From: Pseudovibrio brasiliensis
GTDB taxonomy: Bacteria; Pseudomonadota; Alphaproteobacteria; Rhizobiales; Stappiaceae
Assembly: GCF_018282095.1 (NCBI RefSeq)
Contig: NZ_CP074126.1
Span: 186,001-250,000, forward strand
Length of the DNA: 64,000 bases
Reading direction: 5' to 3'
A model generated the notes under the pieces. The model was not told where the DNA came from. It saw only the letters and a list, made by a program, of their open reading frames with translations, and did no database searches. The stretch's first letter is position 1; every line of letters starts with the position of its first letter. Shown here in pieces: positions 9,016 to 16,961 of the stretch. A program made the position numbers and the translations under genes.

Positions 9016-9054
9016 TATGGCCTCCTCCGGGACGCCCCGCCCGGGTTGAAGTGA

Positions 9055-9238
9055 AACATAATGGCAGGTCTCCTGACTCGCGGGTCTGTGCTCAGCCAGC
9101 CTTCCCGGATCTCTCCAGTGGCATGCTTGGCCTCGCTCTCCGCTTACAGTTGCGGGGGCAGTCACGGAATTAGCGCCTGTTGGCTACACTTCACCGTGTT
9201 CCCTTTTAATCCCGAGGCCTTTCGCTCCCCAGGAACCA
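9055..9238 (-). ncRNA. Cobalamin riboswitch (AdoCbl aptamer)
   Basis: Read on the minus strand, the element begins with GGTTCC near 9238. It contains the conserved core GCCACTGG, the CCGGGAAGGC-like helix and the CCCGCAACTGTAAGCGG segment typical of the class. It ends with the B12 box AGTCAGGAGACCTGCC at 9078-9063. Adenosylcobalamin binding normally closes an expression platform downstream. Here a GC-rich hairpin and a GGAGGAGG ribosome site follow within 50 bases. The nearest full genes downstream on this strand are the btuDFC-like operon, which fits B12-repressed corrinoid uptake. Confidence 0.92.
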
Positions 9239-9330
9239 TAGGCCCGCATACTGAGTTTTACCGCCCCCAATTGCAAGAGGTTTCGAGAAGGAACCGGAGG
9301 TGCTGTTGATAGCAGCCACATCCCACCCCT

Positions 9331-9372
9331 TCGTCATCCCGCACAAGCGAAGCGCGATGCGGGACCCAGCGT
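9331..9372. repeat. Dispersed TCATCCCG repeat, copy 1
   Basis: A short hyphenated palindrome of the form TCATCCCGCA-CAAGCGAAGCGCGA-TGCGGGA followed by CCCAGCG. Near-identical units lie at 10009-10055 and 11151-11198, and an inverted unit at 11092-11125. The arms CCCGCA/TGCGGG can form a hairpin in RNA or DNA. Such TCATCCCG...GGGATCCAG units are common intergenic repeats in alphaproteobacteria. Confidence 0.8.
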
Positions 9373-9462
9373 TTTGGTGATAAGTGCTAATTGTCACTCT
9401 AAGAACAAAGTTTATCTTCTAATGTGCCGCGTGCTTTCTTTTACTCTAAGTTGTGTCGGTCA

Positions 9463-9996
9463 ATGAAGTTTCCTGTTTTCTGCAAAAGCCTCATCTCTTA
9501 CATGTTATTGGCATTTATTGCTTTTTCCATTTCAGGATGCACTTGGATCGTAGCCGGAATGATGCCGACACCCGGCCACTCTGAATTGGTTGAGATTGAT
9601 CCTCAGCTGACCAACGAGCAACTCAGTGAGATGTTGCTTGAGATTATCAAAGAAAATAAGATCGCATTCTGTAATAACGTGGATCCTTCAATCAACCATC
9701 CTCCAAACTTCAGAGATTGTAAGGGGGGAATTAGTTATCTAGCAGGAGGCAACTTTCAACCTCCAGGATGGTGGAATGGCCCAGTTTCTAAGGTTGATCG
9801 CAAAGCAGCTCTGATAGAAATAGGAAACTATCCTGATTACAACGATGGATTAGCGGGGCAGAGCGCTCAGATTAAAAGACTATCTAAAGATAAGGTCTTA
9901 GTGACGGTCCGTGGAAATGGGATCTATTTTATGGAACTCCCGAACAAGCAAGCCGCTCAAAAAATAGCAGCTCTTATCAAAGAAAAACTGCAATAA
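9463..9996 (+). CDS. Hypothetical lipoprotein
   Basis: A 177-aa protein starting at ATG 9463. The first 25 residues form a lipoprotein signal peptide ending in the lipobox SISGC, so it should be acylated on that cysteine. The mature part is polar, with one aromatic stretch (GGNFQPPGWWNG) and a likely intramolecular cysteine pair (AFCNNVD and FRDCKGG). No family is recognised. The gene is clearly more AT-rich than its neighbours and is bracketed by two copies of the TCATCCCG repeat, consistent with an accessory gene. The upstream ribosome site is weak. Confidence 0.6.
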   Translation: MKFPVFCKSLISYMLLAFIAFSISGCTWIVAGMMPTPGHSELVEIDPQLTNEQLSEMLLEIIKENKIAFCNNVDPSINHPPNFRDCKGGISYLAGGNFQPPGWWNGPVSKVDRKAALIEIGNYPDYNDGLAGQSAQIKRLSKDKVLVTVRGNGIYFMELPNKQAAQKIAALIKEKLQ

Positions 9997-10008
9997 CGGC
10001 TTAGTTCC

Positions 10009-10055
10009 CACCCACCGTCATCCCGCACAAGCAAAGCGCGATGTGGGATCCAGAG
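10009..10055. repeat. Dispersed TCATCCCG repeat, copy 2
   Basis: CCGTCATCCCGCACAAGCAA followed by AGCGCGATGTGGGATCCAGAG. It differs from copy 1 at only a few bases, and lies 13 bases after the lipoprotein stop, so the gene sits between two direct copies. Hairpin arms are CCCGCA and TGTGGG. Confidence 0.8.
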
Positions 10056-10257
10056 CCGCGTGCTCAGACCCAAACCACAGCTCAACCTCCTCAGCAGACA
10101 CGTGCAAACTCAGCCATCCACATCCCTGTAAAAACTGTCAGTTTGACAACCTCTGGTTTTCATTCCACATTCATATACGAGGCCTAGAAACCTCAATACA
10201 AGCGGTTACCGCTCCCGTCATCTAGCGGATTTTTTGTGCCTGCTTTATAGGTAGCGC

Positions 10258-10360
10258 GCAAACCCTTTGCTATGAGCGGGAGGGCGGTGAATACAATACC
10301 TTCTTCGGGAGGGAATAAACTCGCCTGCCTTGTATCAGGTTTCTAGCCTCCCGCTCGCCA
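10258..10360 (+). ncRNA. Candidate structured RNA with UUCG-capped stem
   Basis: A 10-bp perfect outer stem, GAGCGGGAGG (10274-10283) with CCTCCCGCTC (10347-10356), encloses ATACAA (10291-10296) paired with TTGTAT (10330-10335). Inside that is a 5-bp hairpin, CCTTC-TTCG-GGAGG (10299-10312), with a C(UUCG)G tetraloop. A small GCAAA/TTTGC hairpin precedes it at 10258-10270. The UUCG loop favours the plus strand. It ends about 65 bases before a small gene on the same strand, so it could be an independent small RNA or a leader. It matches no class recalled here. Confidence 0.45.
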
Positions 10361-10424
10361 GCGGGCCCTAGAAAGTCTTGCTGTCGCGCGGCTGTTCAAC
10401 TGCCATATACAAGGGGCATTGAGA

Positions 10425-10697
10425 ATGAACGACTCCGCATGCGCATGTAGCGCCACAAATACTTTCCAAAATGAAATTGACGAAGTCATCGTCGCTGTCT
10501 CGGATCTGCAAAACCTCTCGTATATTCAGCACCTTGTGCTGACAGAGAGAATGCAGCACTCCAGCGAGCGCGATGCCCTGTTCACTCTGCATCACGCCTT
10601 CCGCGATCGCCTCGAAGCACTGGAAAAAAGCTGCGGAATGTTAGAGCGGGTCGCTCATCCGCAGCCAATAAACACAAAAGTTCCGCTTCCTGATTAA
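10425..10697 (+). CDS. Hypothetical small protein
   Basis: A 90-aa polar protein from ATG 10425 with AAGGGG seven bases upstream. It appears mainly alpha-helical: NEIDEVIVAVSDLQNLSYIQ and then a charged helix containing FRDRLEALEKSC. It has three cysteines, two of them in the N-terminal CACS. There is no membrane segment, signal peptide or recognised family. It follows the structured RNA candidate on the same strand, which may be its leader. The composition looks like real protein rather than a shadow, but the call is moderate. Confidence 0.5.
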   Translation: MNDSACACSATNTFQNEIDEVIVAVSDLQNLSYIQHLVLTERMQHSSERDALFTLHHAFRDRLEALEKSCGMLERVAHPQPINTKVPLPD

Positions 10698-11091
10698 GCC
10701 GTACTGCCCTTTGCTCGCGCGCTCAATCCTCAAAGCCCATCGCGTTCAAGTGAGGAAGCAGCCCAACAGCAAAGAAAAGAGCCAGCCTCATTTTAGGGAC
10801 TGGCTCAGGAAATGGCTTGATCGTGCAATGCGCTCAACATGATCGGCAACCCTGACCACGCAAAGCGCATGCAACATCACTGTGAATGGTAAATGGCACA
10901 AACCCGTGCCACTTGCTCCGGTGCCAATGGCGAAACGCAAATACACCCCGCATCCTCGCCAAGCGGTGCCCTGCTGGTCTGCGGCCATACCACCCGCCGC
11001 AGGTCAGCGCCTCCCTAAAAATACCAGTGCCACCCACATGACGTCCACCCCCTGAAAAATCAGGGATAATACTCCCTCTGCCGCTCCACCC

Positions 11092-11125
11092 GCTGGATCC
11101 CGCATCAAGCGCGGGACGACGGCAT
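11092..11125. repeat. Dispersed TCATCCCG repeat, copy 3 (inverted)
   Basis: GCTGGATCCCGCATCAAGCG followed by CGGGACGACGG is the reverse orientation of copies 1 and 2, with the same CCCGC...GCGGG arms. It lies 25 bases from copy 4, giving an inverted pair. Confidence 0.75.
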
Positions 11126-11150
11126 TGAAGCAACCACAACAACCTCACCA

Positions 11151-11198
11151 CCCACCACCATCATCCCGGACAAGCACAGCGCAGATCCGGGATCTAGG
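11151..11198. repeat. Dispersed TCATCCCG repeat, copy 4
   Basis: CATCATCCCGGACAAGCACA followed by GCGCAGATCCGGGATCTAGG. It is a diverged direct copy with arms CCCGGA/TCCGGG that have changed together, so base pairing is kept. Confidence 0.75.
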
Positions 11199-11309
11199 GA
11201 GATTGATTGCTAAGTGTTCTGTGCTTCAGTAAGCAGCTTGAATGTCTTTGGTTTGATCAACTGGACTTAATAGAGCTGCTGATGCCATCAAGGCATTCAA
11301 GACCCAGGG

Positions 11310-11738
11310 CTAAAGCCTCTCTTTGGGTGTGAATTGTGGTGCAACAAAGTGGCTTTCACTGACCTTCACTAATCCGGTTTCTATGTCAACTTCCTGCGCA
11401 TTTTCTGAACTGCCTAGACGTTGCTTATTCTTTTTGGGGAGTTGAAACTCGTGTCCACAATATCGGCAGACTTGAGCTCTTGCTTTTACGGTCTCCGCGC
11501 ATCTTGGGCATGTTTTTCCGTTGAAGGAGTGTGCTGAGGGTTGTTTCAAATTAGGCAAACAGAAAAGTGGAAACATCATAAATGGGAATAGTCCGCATAA
11601 GATCAGCCATCCCACTTTTGTCCTTTGCTTATAATGAGCTGCAGTTGCTCCAACTATGGCCCCAATTGCAATGGTAATGAGGACAGAAATCAAGTATTGG
11701 AGCGGCGATAGTTCTGTCATGAAAGGATCAAGATACAT
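11310..11738 (-). CDS. Membrane protein with C-terminal zinc ribbon
   Basis: Protein of 142 aa with two hydrophobic segments: about residues 13-34 (YLISVLITIAIGAIVGATAA) and 43-62 (WLILCGLFPFMMFPLFCL). A cytoplasmic zinc ribbon of the form C-x2-C...C-x2-C follows (TCPRCAETVKARAQVCRYCGHEF, cut at both ends here), then a polar tail. Such short zinc-ribbon membrane proteins are common and uncharacterised. There is no ribosome site before ATG 11738 or the alternative ATG 11720. The gene is AT-rich like the rest of this island. No function can be given. Confidence 0.6.
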   Translation of the reverse strand: MYLDPFMTELSPLQYLISVLITIAIGAIVGATAAHYKQRTKVGWLILCGLFPFMMFPLFCLPNLKQPSAHSFNGKTCPRCAETVKARAQVCRYCGHEFQLPKKNKQRLGSSENAQEVDIETGLVKVSESHFVAPQFTPKERL

Positions 11739-11841
11739 AAAATTACCAAATTATCTTATGGTTGAAATTGAAATTATATTATAATCTAGAGTTGTGTTGA
11801 AGCCTGCGAGGTGGTGACAATGCTAAACCTCCAACTCGGAC

Positions 11842-12360
11842 TCACCCCAAATCAAACCGCTTACAAATCCGGTCTACCGGGGTGCCGTCAGAGAGTGGGA
11901 CGGCTTCCAGCACTTTGTAGTCTTTGAAGCCGCGGGAGGTGTAGTAGGCGCGGCCGCCGGTGTTGTCGGCGCGGATGGTGGCGTTGATGGCGACGAGGCC
12001 TTTGCCCTCCAGATTGGCAAGGGTCGCTTTGAACAGCGCACTGCCGATGCCGCTCTTGTGCAGGCCCGGCTTCACAAAGGTGCCGATATCAACCCAGTCC
12101 GCGGGGATATCTCCATAATGGCTGGCGATCTGAAAGCCAAGCGGCTCACCGGTTTCACGATCAATTGCACAAACACTGCTTTCTAGAATGTCAGCCTCAA
12201 GAAACCACTCGATGAACTCACCTTTGTTCAGCGGCTTCTCAATTGCAGTTGTCCCCCCGGCCTCAATAATCCGGTTGAGCAGGGCAAGGAGCTCATTCAC
12301 ATCGTTGCGCTGGGTTTTGCGGATGAAAAACTCGATAGGTTTGGCGGAAGATGTGTCCAT
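11842..12360 (-). CDS. GNAT family N-acetyltransferase
   Basis: Protein of 172 aa with a GNAT fold: N-terminal strand and helix (FIRKTQRNDVNELLALLNRI), the PLGFQIASHYGD strand, and motif A as VDIGTFVKPGLHKSGIGSALF, where the acetyl-CoA pyrophosphate loop Q/R-x-x-G-x-G/A is read as LHKSGIGSAL. Motif B is ATIRADNTGGRAYYTSRGF. It resembles acetyltransferases of the phosphinothricin/L-amino-acid type, but the acceptor is not predictable. ATG 12360 has only a weak GGGA upstream. It is a single gene, 116 bases from recR and transcribed the same way. Confidence 0.8.
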   Translation of the reverse strand: MDTSSAKPIEFFIRKTQRNDVNELLALLNRIIEAGGTTAIEKPLNKGEFIEWFLEADILESSVCAIDRETGEPLGFQIASHYGDIPADWVDIGTFVKPGLHKSGIGSALFKATLANLEGKGLVAINATIRADNTGGRAYYTSRGFKDYKVLEAVPLSDGTPVDRICKRFDLG

Positions 12361-12476
12361 TTTTCAAAAATCCCGATCAGCGCAAAAAATACGCAAAGCT
12401 TTCAAATCAACGCACATAGCAACGCAAACGACTTATGCCACTGAAATCCCAGCATAAGTGCAGAGCAAGAAACCTG

Positions 12477-13088
12477 CTAAAACTTTGTTCTTGCTCGCAA
12501 AGCCTGCGCCAGAGTGCCTTCGTCAAGGTAGTCCAGTTCCCCACCAACCGGCACACCATGGGCAAGGCGGGTTACTTTCACATTTTCAAATCGCGCAAGC
12601 TGATCCGTAATAAAATGCGCCGTGGTCTGCCCTTCAACGGTGGCGTTCACCGCGAGGATAACTTCGTTGACACTGCCACCTTCAATACGCTCAACCAGCT
12701 TGGAAATGTTGAGGTCATCCGGCCCAATTCCATCCAGCGGAGACAGGGTGCCACCGAGGACATGATAATGCGCACTCACAGCTGATGCCCGCTCCAGCGC
12801 CCAAAGGTCAGAGACGTCCTCAACCACCACGATGGTGGAGCCATCCCGGCGCGGATCAGAGCAAATGGTGCAAGGATCACTGGTATCAACGGTGCCGCAT
12901 TCTGAGCAGATGCCAACCTGATCAACAGCCACGCCCATGGCTTCCGCCAGCGGGATAAGTAACTGATCTTTCTTCTGAACCAGATGCAAAGCGGCGCGTC
13001 TGGCCGAGCGTGGACCAAGGCCGGGCAACTTGGCAAGCAGCTGAATCAGGCGTTCAATTTCGGGACCAGCAACCCTGCGTGTACTCAT
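12477..13088 (-). CDS. recR: Recombination mediator RecR
   Basis: RecR (203 aa) works with RecF/RecO to load RecA at gaps. It has a helix-hairpin-helix [17 protein letters not shown] (about residues 20-36), a four-cysteine zinc motif [16 protein letters not shown] (60-75), and a TOPRIM domain with [13 protein letters not shown] and the downstream [17 protein letters not shown]. The C-terminus carries the Walker-like [18 protein letters not shown]. The start is set at ATG 13088 ([14 protein letters not shown]), giving the normal family length. It is third in the conserved dnaX-ybaB-recR order, separated from ybaB by a GC-rich hairpin. Confidence 0.95.
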   Translation of the reverse strand: MSTRRVAGPEIERLIQLLAKLPGLGPRSARRAALHLVQKKDQLLIPLAEAMGVAVDQVGICSECGTVDTSDPCTICSDPRRDGSTIVVVEDVSDLWALERASAVSAHYHVLGGTLSPLDGIGPDDLNISKLVERIEGGSVNEVILAVNATVEGQTTAHFITDQLARFENVKVTRLAHGVPVGGELDYLDEGTLAQALRARTKF

Positions 13089-13162
13089 CGAAAATCTATG
13101 CTCTCTGCGAGAAAGAAAAGGCACCCGCAAAGCTGATTTGCGAGACAATGCCAGATAAACTA

Positions 13163-13184
13163 TGCCCGCCTGAAGAGGCGGGCA
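13163..13184 (-). terminator. GC-rich hairpin between ybaB and recR (attenuator-like)
   Basis: A perfect 8-bp stem TGCCCGCC/GGCGGGCA with a 6-base loop. On the transcribed strand there is no clean T-run behind it, so partial termination or mRNA stabilisation is more likely than full termination. Confidence 0.5.
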
Positions 13185-13266
13185 AGAGGGAATAAATCCA
13201 TTTCAGGCATGCCGCCAAATCTGCGCAGGGTCGCGGTGATTTGGCAACAGATTAAGCCTGAAGAAC

Positions 13267-13593
13267 TTAGGAGCCGAACGGGAGTTTCATGCCAGCTGGC
13301 AGGCCCATGCCGGACATCATGTCCTGCGTGCGCTCCTGCACCAGCGCCTCACCCTTCGCCTTAGCATCATTATGCGCAGCGAGGATAAGATCTTCCAGAA
13401 TTTCAACTTCATCAGCGTTGATGAGAGATGGATCAATCTTCAAACCGGTCATTTCGCCTTTACCATTCAGGGTAACGGTAACCATGCCTGCACCTGAGGT
13501 GCCCTCAACAGAAAGCTCGTTCACAGTCTCCTGAAGCTCGCCCATTTTTTCCTGCATCTGCTTGGCTTGCTTCATCATTTTAAGAAAGTCCAT
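13267..13593 (-). CDS. ybaB: YbaB/EbfC family nucleoid-associated protein
   Basis: A 108-aa DNA-binding protein that forms tweezer-like dimers in its family. It starts MDFLKMMKQAKQMQEKMGEL, the usual amphipathic helix. Then comes the strand GMVTVTLNGKGEMTGLKIDPSL and a C-terminal helix ILEDLILAAHNDAKAKGEAL. The Met/Gly tail (MMSGMGLPAGM) is typical. It lies between dnaX and recR as in most bacteria, which supports a role near replication or repair. ATG 13593 has GGAG upstream (AAGGAGCGAG). Confidence 0.93.
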   Translation of the reverse strand: MDFLKMMKQAKQMQEKMGELQETVNELSVEGTSGAGMVTVTLNGKGEMTGLKIDPSLINADEVEILEDLILAAHNDAKAKGEALVQERTQDMMSGMGLPAGMKLPFGS

Positions 13594-13672
13594 CGACTCG
13601 CTCCTTAAATGTCTCTTGAGCGCATGTCGCGCTTCTCTTGTTCTGCTCGTTAGGTTTCATATCACAGAAACC

Positions 13673-15595
13673 TTAGAAATCTTGGGTGAAATCCATAGAG
13701 TCCATGTCTTCTATGTCGACAGGCTCAGACGCCGCTTCAAGGGGGAGATCTTCCTCCTGCTTCAAAATGCGCACGTCAACAACCTTAGCTCCGGGAAAGG
13801 CAGAAATAAGTTTCACCACTTCCGGATCAGAATGCGCATCAGAAACCAATTGCCTCTGGTTCGCTTCTTTTTCTTCATGCAAAGTCGGGCGGCCTTGCTC
13901 ACGGCTAACCGCAACAATCCATCGACGGCCCGTCCATTCCGTTAGTTTCCGGCCCAATTCACCGGCTGCATCAGGCGTCGCAATCTCTGTTGGCTGCACC
14001 TCAATGCGGCCCGGCTGGAAGTTGACAAGTCGCAGAGCACGCTCAACGGAAACCTTGACCGGAATGTCCTTCATGCGGCCCGCAAGCTGAGCAACCTCAG
14101 CCCAGGAACGGATAGCGATCCTCTCGTGAACCTCTTCCGCCTGCCGCATCTGCGGTGCTGTTTGTGGAGCAGCACCAACGGCTTGTGCCATGGGTTGGCC
14201 ACCTGCTACAGCGCGCAGTTGAGGCGCAGAACCACCACCGGATGGAGCGCCACTTGCGCTCGGCCCACCACCACCTTGCGGAGCGTTACCTGCTGGTGCT
14301 CCGCCACCTGCCGGGGAGAACTTGCCGGATTTGAGCAGCTTCAACGCCTCTTCCGGATCTGGCAGATCGGAAGCATAGCACAGGCGCACCAGAACCATGT
14401 CAGCCGCGGCCAATGGCTTAGGTGCATTCTGCACTTCATTAATTCCCTTCAGCAGAATCTGCCATGTCCGGGAAAGAACACGCATGGAGAGCTTCTCAGC
14501 AAACTCCCGCCCACGCTGCCGCTCACTCTCCGTCACAGAGTTCTCTTCACCCGCTTTCGGCACCGCTTTCAGGCGAGTCACCAAATGGGTAAAGTCTGCA
14601 AGGTCAGAGAGGACAACTGCCGGATCAGCGCCCACATCATACTGGGCTTTGAGCTCGTCCAGAGCGCTGGCAATGTCGCCGCGCATCACGTGCTCAAACA
14701 AATCTATCACACGGCTGCGGTCAGCAAGGCCAAGCATCTGCCGCACTTCGTCAGCTTCAATGCGACCAGCACCATGCGCAATCGCTTGATCCAGAAGGGA
14801 TAAACTGTCTCGGGCAGACCCTTCACCAGCACGCGCAATCAGCGCCAGCGCCTCATCGGAAATTTCTATGCCCTCTTTGCCGGAGATCTCGCGCAGCAGG
14901 GAAACAAGCGTAGAGCTCTCAATCCGGCGCAGGTCAAACCGCTGACAACGGGAGAGGACAGTTACAGGAACTTTGCGGATTTCTGTGGTCGCAAAAATGA
15001 ACTTCACATGCTCCGGCGGCTCTTCCAGCGTCTTCAACAACCCGTTGAATGCCGCATTCGAAAGCATGTGCACCTCATCAATGATGTACACTTTATACCG
15101 CGCATTTGCAGGTCTGTACCGTGCCGCCTCGGTAATCTCGCGAATGTCACCAATACCCGTATGCGACGCCGCATCCATCTCAATCACGTCCACATGGCGA
15201 CCTTCCATGATCGCCTGACAGTGAACGCCTGGTTTGTCTAAGTGAATGGTAGGCTTATCAATTTCGCCCGGGATCTCGTAGTTCAGGCCGCGTGCCAGAA
15301 TACGTGCAGTGGTCGTTTTACCGACACCGCGAACACCAGTCAGCATCCATGCTTGTGCGATACGTCCAGTCTCAAATGCATTCTGCAGAGTCTGAACCAT
15401 CGGCTCCTGACCATAAAGATCATCGAACGTGCTTGGTCGATACTTACGGGCGAGAACGCGATAAGCACCATCGCTGCTGGAAGATTTGTCTTCCGCGCCT
15501 GTTGTTGTCTGGTGCTCTTCCTGAAGGTCTATTCCGTCCATGTCGCCCAAATCCTCAGCCACTTCAAAGGCAAGGTAAAACTTATTCCCGGCCAT
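13673..15595 (-). CDS. dnaX: DNA polymerase III subunits gamma/tau (DnaX)
   Basis: Clamp-loader ATPase of up to 640 aa. Walker A is GVRGVGKT (about residues 87-94), followed by DEVHML Walker B, sensor 1 FATTEIRKVPVT with SRCQRF (arginine finger region) and GSARDSLSLLDQ. The usual four-cysteine zinc finger of the E. coli protein is reduced here, as in other alphaproteobacteria (only HCQAIMEGRH is seen). A Gly/Pro/Ala linker (about 415-470) leads to the tau-specific C-terminus that contacts the polymerase and helicase. The start is uncertain: ATG 15595 has no ribosome site, whereas ATG 15541 (MDGIDLQEE) is preceded by GAGGATTTGG. It lies just downstream of the SRP RNA gene. Confidence 0.93.
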   Translation of the reverse strand: MAGNKFYLAFEVAEDLGDMDGIDLQEEHQTTTGAEDKSSSSDGAYRVLARKYRPSTFDDLYGQEPMVQTLQNAFETGRIAQAWMLTGVRGVGKTTTARILARGLNYEIPGEIDKPTIHLDKPGVHCQAIMEGRHVDVIEMDAASHTGIGDIREITEAARYRPANARYKVYIIDEVHMLSNAAFNGLLKTLEEPPEHVKFIFATTEIRKVPVTVLSRCQRFDLRRIESSTLVSLLREISGKEGIEISDEALALIARAGEGSARDSLSLLDQAIAHGAGRIEADEVRQMLGLADRSRVIDLFEHVMRGDIASALDELKAQYDVGADPAVVLSDLADFTHLVTRLKAVPKAGEENSVTESERQRGREFAEKLSMRVLSRTWQILLKGINEVQNAPKPLAAADMVLVRLCYASDLPDPEEALKLLKSGKFSPAGGGAPAGNAPQGGGGPSASGAPSGGGSAPQLRAVAGGQPMAQAVGAAPQTAPQMRQAEEVHERIAIRSWAEVAQLAGRMKDIPVKVSVERALRLVNFQPGRIEVQPTEIATPDAAGELGRKLTEWTGRRWIVAVSREQGRPTLHEEKEANQRQLVSDAHSDPEVVKLISAFPGAKVVDVRILKQEEDLPLEAASEPVDIEDMDSMDFTQDF

Positions 15596-15644
15596 TCAAG
15601 ACGAAGACCGGCCGCTTGTCGAGTATGGGCGCGGGGAAAATAGG

Positions 15645-15743
15645 TGGGAGGCTGGCACGATGACCCGTGCCATGGACTCGTTAGGGCTGCTTCCTTCCGG
15701 ACCTGACCCGGTTGGCGAGTGGCTCGTCCACCACCAACCTCCC
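15645..15743 (-). ncRNA. ffs: Signal recognition particle RNA (4.5S-like)
   Basis: Read on the minus strand it begins GGGAGGTTGGTGG and ends CCAGCCTCCC, which pair to close a rod. The apical domain holds GGTCAGGTCCGGAAGGAAGC, the Ffh-binding symmetric and asymmetric loops with the GGAA tetraloop. Length is about 99 nt, as in small bacterial SRP RNAs. It lies immediately upstream of dnaX, the usual alphaproteobacterial location. Confidence 0.95.
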
Positions 15744-15934
15744 GGTCGTGTATATGGGCGTTTTGCCTGAAATTTGCAAGTGTTCATTGATGTTTACCGC
15801 TCGCTACTGTGGACGAGACTGTGAATCTTCCGATCAATCTGATGAAACAGAAATCACAAAATGTCGTCGCGACATTGCAATTCAGCGGTATCTCGGGTTC
15901 ACTTTGCATAATTTTATAATTTAAGGAATTCGAA

Positions 15935-16900
15935 ATGCTGGCCGAAACAACTGAGGTGTACGACGCCTCTGCTGCTCTTTGCTATTCTGCCAATTCACTT
16001 AATCGCTGTGGGGAAAAACGTAAGGATACAGAATGGGTTAATTCACTCAAAGCTGCGCCGGAAACACGTTTTCTGATCCAGGCAAACGACAGTTTTATCT
16101 TTAATAAGGACGGCGCCAATCAGCCTCTTCTCCATTCTGCGGAGGTGATCAACCTATTGGGTATCACCGATGCCACGACGATTTTCCTCGGCATTGATGA
16201 GAGCGACGGCAACCGCCCACACTTCGGCCTGCGTTACTCCACTGACCCGGAAACGATTGACGAAGAACTGGAAAAAATCGGCCCATACGCTGCCTACGGC
16301 CTGCGCGGCATTGCAATGAAGCACGCTGCAAGCCAGCGAGTGTTGGGCATGATGGCTCAGGCTGCCTCAATGGGCAAATGGCACTCAACCCATAAGATGT
16401 GCTCGCAGTGCGGCAAGCCAACTGAACTCGCTGAAGCGGGATATCGCCGTGATTGCCCGTCTTGCTCCGCACAGCATTTCCCAAGAACGGACCCAGCGGT
16501 GATAATGTTGATCACCCACGGGGATAAATGTCTGATGGGGCGCCCATACCATCTGATGGAAAATGTCTACACCACACTCGCAGGCTTTGTAGAGCCGGGT
16601 GAGACATTTGAAGATGCCGTCCGCCGTGAAGTTTTTGAAGAAGCAGGCGTTAAAGTCGGCACCGTGAAATACGTCGCCAGCCAGCCATGGCCTTTCCCAT
16701 CAAACATTATGATCGGATTCCACGGTGAAGCACTGACGACGGACTTGAATATCGACTATGAAGAAATGCAGGATTGTCAGTGGTTTTCCAAAGAGGAGAC
16801 ACTGAAGATGCTCCAAGGCGAAGCGGAGTCAGGATTAATTTGTCCCCCTGACATCTCTATCGCGCATCATTTGATCAAGAAATTTATCGAGGAACAATGA
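15935..16900 (+). CDS. nudC: NAD+ diphosphatase NudC (Nudix hydrolase)
   Basis: Protein of 321 aa that hydrolyses NADH/NAD+ to NMN(H) and AMP; in E. coli it also removes NAD caps from RNA. It has an N-terminal NUDIX-like domain, a zinc ribbon CSQCGKPTELAEAGYRRDCP with the fourth Cys in PSC (about residues 153-174), and the Nudix box GFVEPGETFEDAVRREVFEE. The SQPWPFPSNIM motif after the box is the NADH-family signature that separates NudC from other Nudix enzymes. ATG 15935 has TTAAGGAA upstream. The histidine-phosphatase gene follows 61 bases downstream. Confidence 0.95.
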   Translation: MLAETTEVYDASAALCYSANSLNRCGEKRKDTEWVNSLKAAPETRFLIQANDSFIFNKDGANQPLLHSAEVINLLGITDATTIFLGIDESDGNRPHFGLRYSTDPETIDEELEKIGPYAAYGLRGIAMKHAASQRVLGMMAQAASMGKWHSTHKMCSQCGKPTELAEAGYRRDCPSCSAQHFPRTDPAVIMLITHGDKCLMGRPYHLMENVYTTLAGFVEPGETFEDAVRREVFEEAGVKVGTVKYVASQPWPFPSNIMIGFHGEALTTDLNIDYEEMQDCQWFSKEETLKMLQGEAESGLICPPDISIAHHLIKKFIEEQ

Positions 16901-16934
16901 CCCATGGTCGACTAGAGCCAGTGGTTATTTAGCA

Positions 16935-16950
16935 GGTGCCTGATGGCACC
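16935..16950 (+). promoter_or_regulatory. Short hairpin before the histidine phosphatase gene
   Basis: GGTGCC-TGAT-GGCACC is a perfect 6-bp stem with a 4-base loop, four bases before the strong ribosome site GGGGAGG of the next gene. It may affect its translation or stabilise a cleaved nudC transcript. Confidence 0.4.
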
Positions 16951-16961
16951 GGGGAGGTGCC

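Larger units (their letters stand above)
10698..11309. other. Gene-poor stretch with repeats
   Basis: No convincing gene. Short minus-strand frames between 10788 and 11151 have implausible composition (Trp, Arg and Cys rich) and were not called. A 7-bp hairpin GAGCCAG...CTGGCTC (10779-10807) reads on the minus strand into TTTTCTTT and looks like a terminator with no gene left to end, a possible sign of decay. Two TCATCCCG-type repeats lie at 11092-11125 and 11151-11198. Confidence 0.6.

Noticed and set aside
10241-10376. Structured region considered as 6S RNA or a tRNA
   Set aside because: No tRNA arms or CCA-type acceptor, and it lacks the long rod with a central bubble and the neighbour genes expected of 6S RNA, so no class name was given.
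10834-11151. 105-codon minus-strand frame in the repeat island
   Set aside because: Composition is rich in Arg, Trp, Gly and Cys and it runs through two dispersed repeats; no credible start.
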